This document shows, one piece after another, positions 62,571 through 64,000 of a DNA stretch of 64,000 nucleotides (position 1 is its first letter; each line of letters opens with the position of its first letter). Origin of the DNA: CAZFVY01 sp964522665 (GTDB lineage Bacteria > Verrucomicrobiota > Verrucomicrobiia > Limisphaerales > CAZFVY01); contig CAZFVY010000007.1 of the NCBI GenBank assembly GCA_964522665.1, positions 1 through 64,000 on the forward strand. Direction: 5' to 3'. Made by a program: the position numbers and the translations under genes. The notes below the pieces were generated by a model. That model worked only from the letters and a program-made list of their open reading frames with translations, ran no database searches and was not told where the DNA came from.

Positions 62571-63167
62571 GCGCCGGATGGCGCTCACTTACGCCCGCGA
62601 AGAGATGGCGCGCGGCGCCCTGAGCGACGCGCGGCGCCGCGATCGGCGGCCCGTTGGTTGCCCTCGGGTTGGGCGACGGGCAGCGCTCCTCCCCACGGGT
62701 ACAACGCCGGTTGGCACGCGAGGCGCAGTTCGGCATCGTGTGCGGCGCGGCGCGACCAAGGCCAGAAACGCGCCGTTGTCCAGCGGTGGGGCGAGGCTCG
62801 GACAAGTCGAGCTCGTGCCACCGCGCCGGGGGAATCCCACTGGTGGGGCGAGGCTCCGCCGAGCCGTGGAAAGTTCGAGCGAGCCGCTGCCGTCTGGACC
62901 TAATCACGGCTCGCCCACCTACGCCTATGGCTTCGGCGCGGTCGATGGTTTGTCGCGCCGGAGCGAGAGCGAAGGCGGAGCGGAGCCTCGCCCCACCTTG
63001 ACACGAAGGTGTAAGGACACTGGCCGCGGTTTGCAGGCGCGGACCGAGGCGTTGCAGGATTGCCAAGCTACCGAACGGACGAGTAAACGAAAAACCCAGC
63101 GCGGTCATGGGCTGCCGCGCTGGGTTGTTACTCAACAACCGACTGACTCTACCAGTCCCGAACCTCC
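62571..63167. repeat. Intergenic region with a cluster of GGTGGGGCGAGGCTC repeats
   Basis: Copies at 62785-62799 (plus), 62842-62868 (plus, with GCCGAGCCGTG), 62882-62919 (AGCCGCTGCCGTCTGGACCT..CACGGCTCG) and 62980-62998 (minus). The copies alternate in orientation and contain short palindromes. No gene of credible composition lies here. A terminator of the following minus-strand gene ends the region. Confidence 0.65.
63091..63126 (-). terminator. Intrinsic terminator of the minus-strand binding-protein gene
   Basis: A perfect 12-bp stem AACCCAGCGCGG (63093-63104) / CCGCGCTGGGTT (63115-63126) with a 10-base loop. On the minus strand the stem is followed by a T-rich run. It begins 42 bases after the gene's stop. 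Confidence 0.88.
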
Positions 63168-64000
63168 TTAAAAATTCAGCGACGTGATTGGTCCGCCATC
63201 GGTGCCGCGCTCGACTTTCATATTTTGCACGGCGACGAAATTGTTCGTGTAGCCCGGATCGGTTGATTGATAGGTGGTGTCCTGGATGGACGCGAGGAGG
63301 GCATTGCGAACCAGGATTTGATTCGCGCTCAAGCCGCCGACGCGATTGACAACGTGCTCATAGCCCCAGAGACCATAGCTGCCATTGGCGACGTTGGCCG
63401 GCGTATAAGGAACGCCCTGGAAGGTCAAGGCGGTCGCGGTGTTGGTGATGACGTTGAAGTCAGCGAGACCGAGGTAGCCAATGGCGCTCGGAACGGACGC
63501 GACGACCGCGCGAACCAGGGAGCCGGAGGAGTAGCCGTTGGTGGTGATTAAGCCGCCGACGCCGTTCGTCGCCCAGAGGAGCGGGGTGCCGGAGAACGCA
63601 ATGTCTTTTTCAACCGAGATGCGGGAGCCGGAACCAGAGTCACGACCAATCAGGTAAACCGGGTTCGGGCTGGCGCCGCCGAGGTAGGTGGCGGGCATGC
63701 CGAAGTCACCGGACGCGGTCATCAACAAGACGGCTTGCTCACGCGTGATATTGCTGATACCGGCCAAGGCGTTGTTCTTGCAATAGACGAACGGCACCAC
63801 GCCGACGATCGAACGGTCGAACGCGGAGTCCGGGATCGGCGGGCTGGCCGCGCCGGGATACACGTCGGAGAACGCCACGTCCGGAACCTTGTTGATCAGG
63901 GCGCCGGTGGGGTTCGAGGGATCCGTCACCCCGATCGCCGCCTGATTCTTGACCGCGGTCATGCCGGTTCCCGAACCCGAGAAAGCGAGCGCGATCGTTA
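63168..64000 (-). CDS. PstS-like periplasmic binding-protein-type exoprotein, 5' end outside window
   Basis: The frame stays open to base 64000 (IALAFSGSGTGM..), so at least ~277 residues and an unseen N-terminus. The pattern resembles PstS-type phosphate-binding proteins: an SGSGTGM turn where those have a phosphate-binding SGSG loop, DVAFSDVYPGA, IVGVVPFVYCKNNAL, and GRDSGSGSRISVEKDIAF with a second SGSG. The C-terminus ends in a short, low-charge tail. It is annotated in related genomes, as far as I can judge, as a substrate-binding-domain or hypothetical protein. No ABC permease genes are visible. An excellent terminator follows. Confidence 0.8.
   Translation of the reverse strand, partial: TIALAFSGSGTGMTAVKNQAAIGVTDPSNPTGALINKVPDVAFSDVYPGAASPPIPDSAFDRSIVGVVPFVYCKNNALAGISNITREQAVLLMTASGDFGMPATYLGGASPNPVYLIGRDSGSGSRISVEKDIAFSGTPLLWATNGVGGLITTNGYSSGSLVRAVVASVPSAIGYLGLADFNVITNTATALTFQGVPYTPANVANGSYGLWGYEHVVNRVGGLSANQILVRNALLASIQDTTYQSTDPGYTNNFVAVQNMKVERGTDGGPITSLNF

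Noticed and set aside
62518..63138. Minus-strand frame of 206 codons
   Set aside because: It overlaps the end of the DUF1552 gene and consists of the translated GC-rich repeats.

Overview
The window reads as chromosomal DNA of a GC-rich Verrucomicrobiota, most like the soil/freshwater Pedosphaera/Limisphaerales group. This is inferred from gene content: PQQ-type propellers, a DUF1592-type/DUF1552 secreted pair, a Verrucomicrobia/Planctomycetes-style heme-binding CxxCH fusion protein, NHL/Ig secreted proteins ending in RFYRVR-like C-termini, DUF1559-like pseudopilin, glycine-zipper lipoprotein, ECF sigma with a membrane tail. No rRNA, convincing tRNA, CRISPR array or complete insertion sequence was seen.

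Layout. 1-1.3 kb: the end of a SIR2-like (NADase-type) gene cut by the window edge. 1.7-8.4 kb: a PQQ propeller, a minus-strand operon (ECF sigma with membrane tail, GyrI-like protein, DinB-like protein), then aldo/keto reductase, cupin and macro-domain genes. 8.5-16.3 kb: a signal-transduction block with a PhoR-like kinase, an overlapping LytS/LytT-type pair, a decayed response-regulator tail, and a 1046-residue hybrid kinase coupled by ATGA to a CheY-like regulator. 16.5-25.7 kb: a glycine-zipper lipoprotein and two convergent NHL-propeller exoproteins, one carrying both dockerin-like and cohesin-like regions. 27-29.4 kb: a coupled pair (galactose-binding-like plus PQQ propeller).

29.5-44.7 kb is accessory in character. 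Eight copies or half copies of a palindromic element are scattered through it, with duplicated Uma2-like fragments, an orphan HigA-type antitoxin, an HxlR regulator, a pseudopilin, a very large SGNH/propeller/HEAT/heme fusion protein, a DinB-like gene behind a perfect palindromic operator, tandem Ig-like exoproteins, and one unknown exoprotein bracketed by exactly inverted 28-bp arms. 44.7-50.3 kb holds a CAP-domain exoprotein and a coupled CBM-like/SUMF1 pair.

50.4-55.7 kb is the most unusual region: five tandem, membrane-anchored, HEAT-like paralogues, each joined to the next by a 4-base ATGA overlap. The conserved last codons (AREGI) also form the Shine-Dalgarno of the following copy, and a vestigial sixth start remains at the end. 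55.8-58.3 kb: Lon-substrate-binding-domain protein, four-helix-bundle protein and class II fructose-bisphosphate aldolase, with purine-rich GGATGGGA tracts between them. 58.6-62.6 kb: the coupled DUF1592-type and DUF1552 genes. The window ends inside a PstS-like binding-protein gene with a clear terminator.

Assignments rest on reading motifs by eye. Starts are often uncertain because Shine-Dalgarno sequences are weak in many of these genes.
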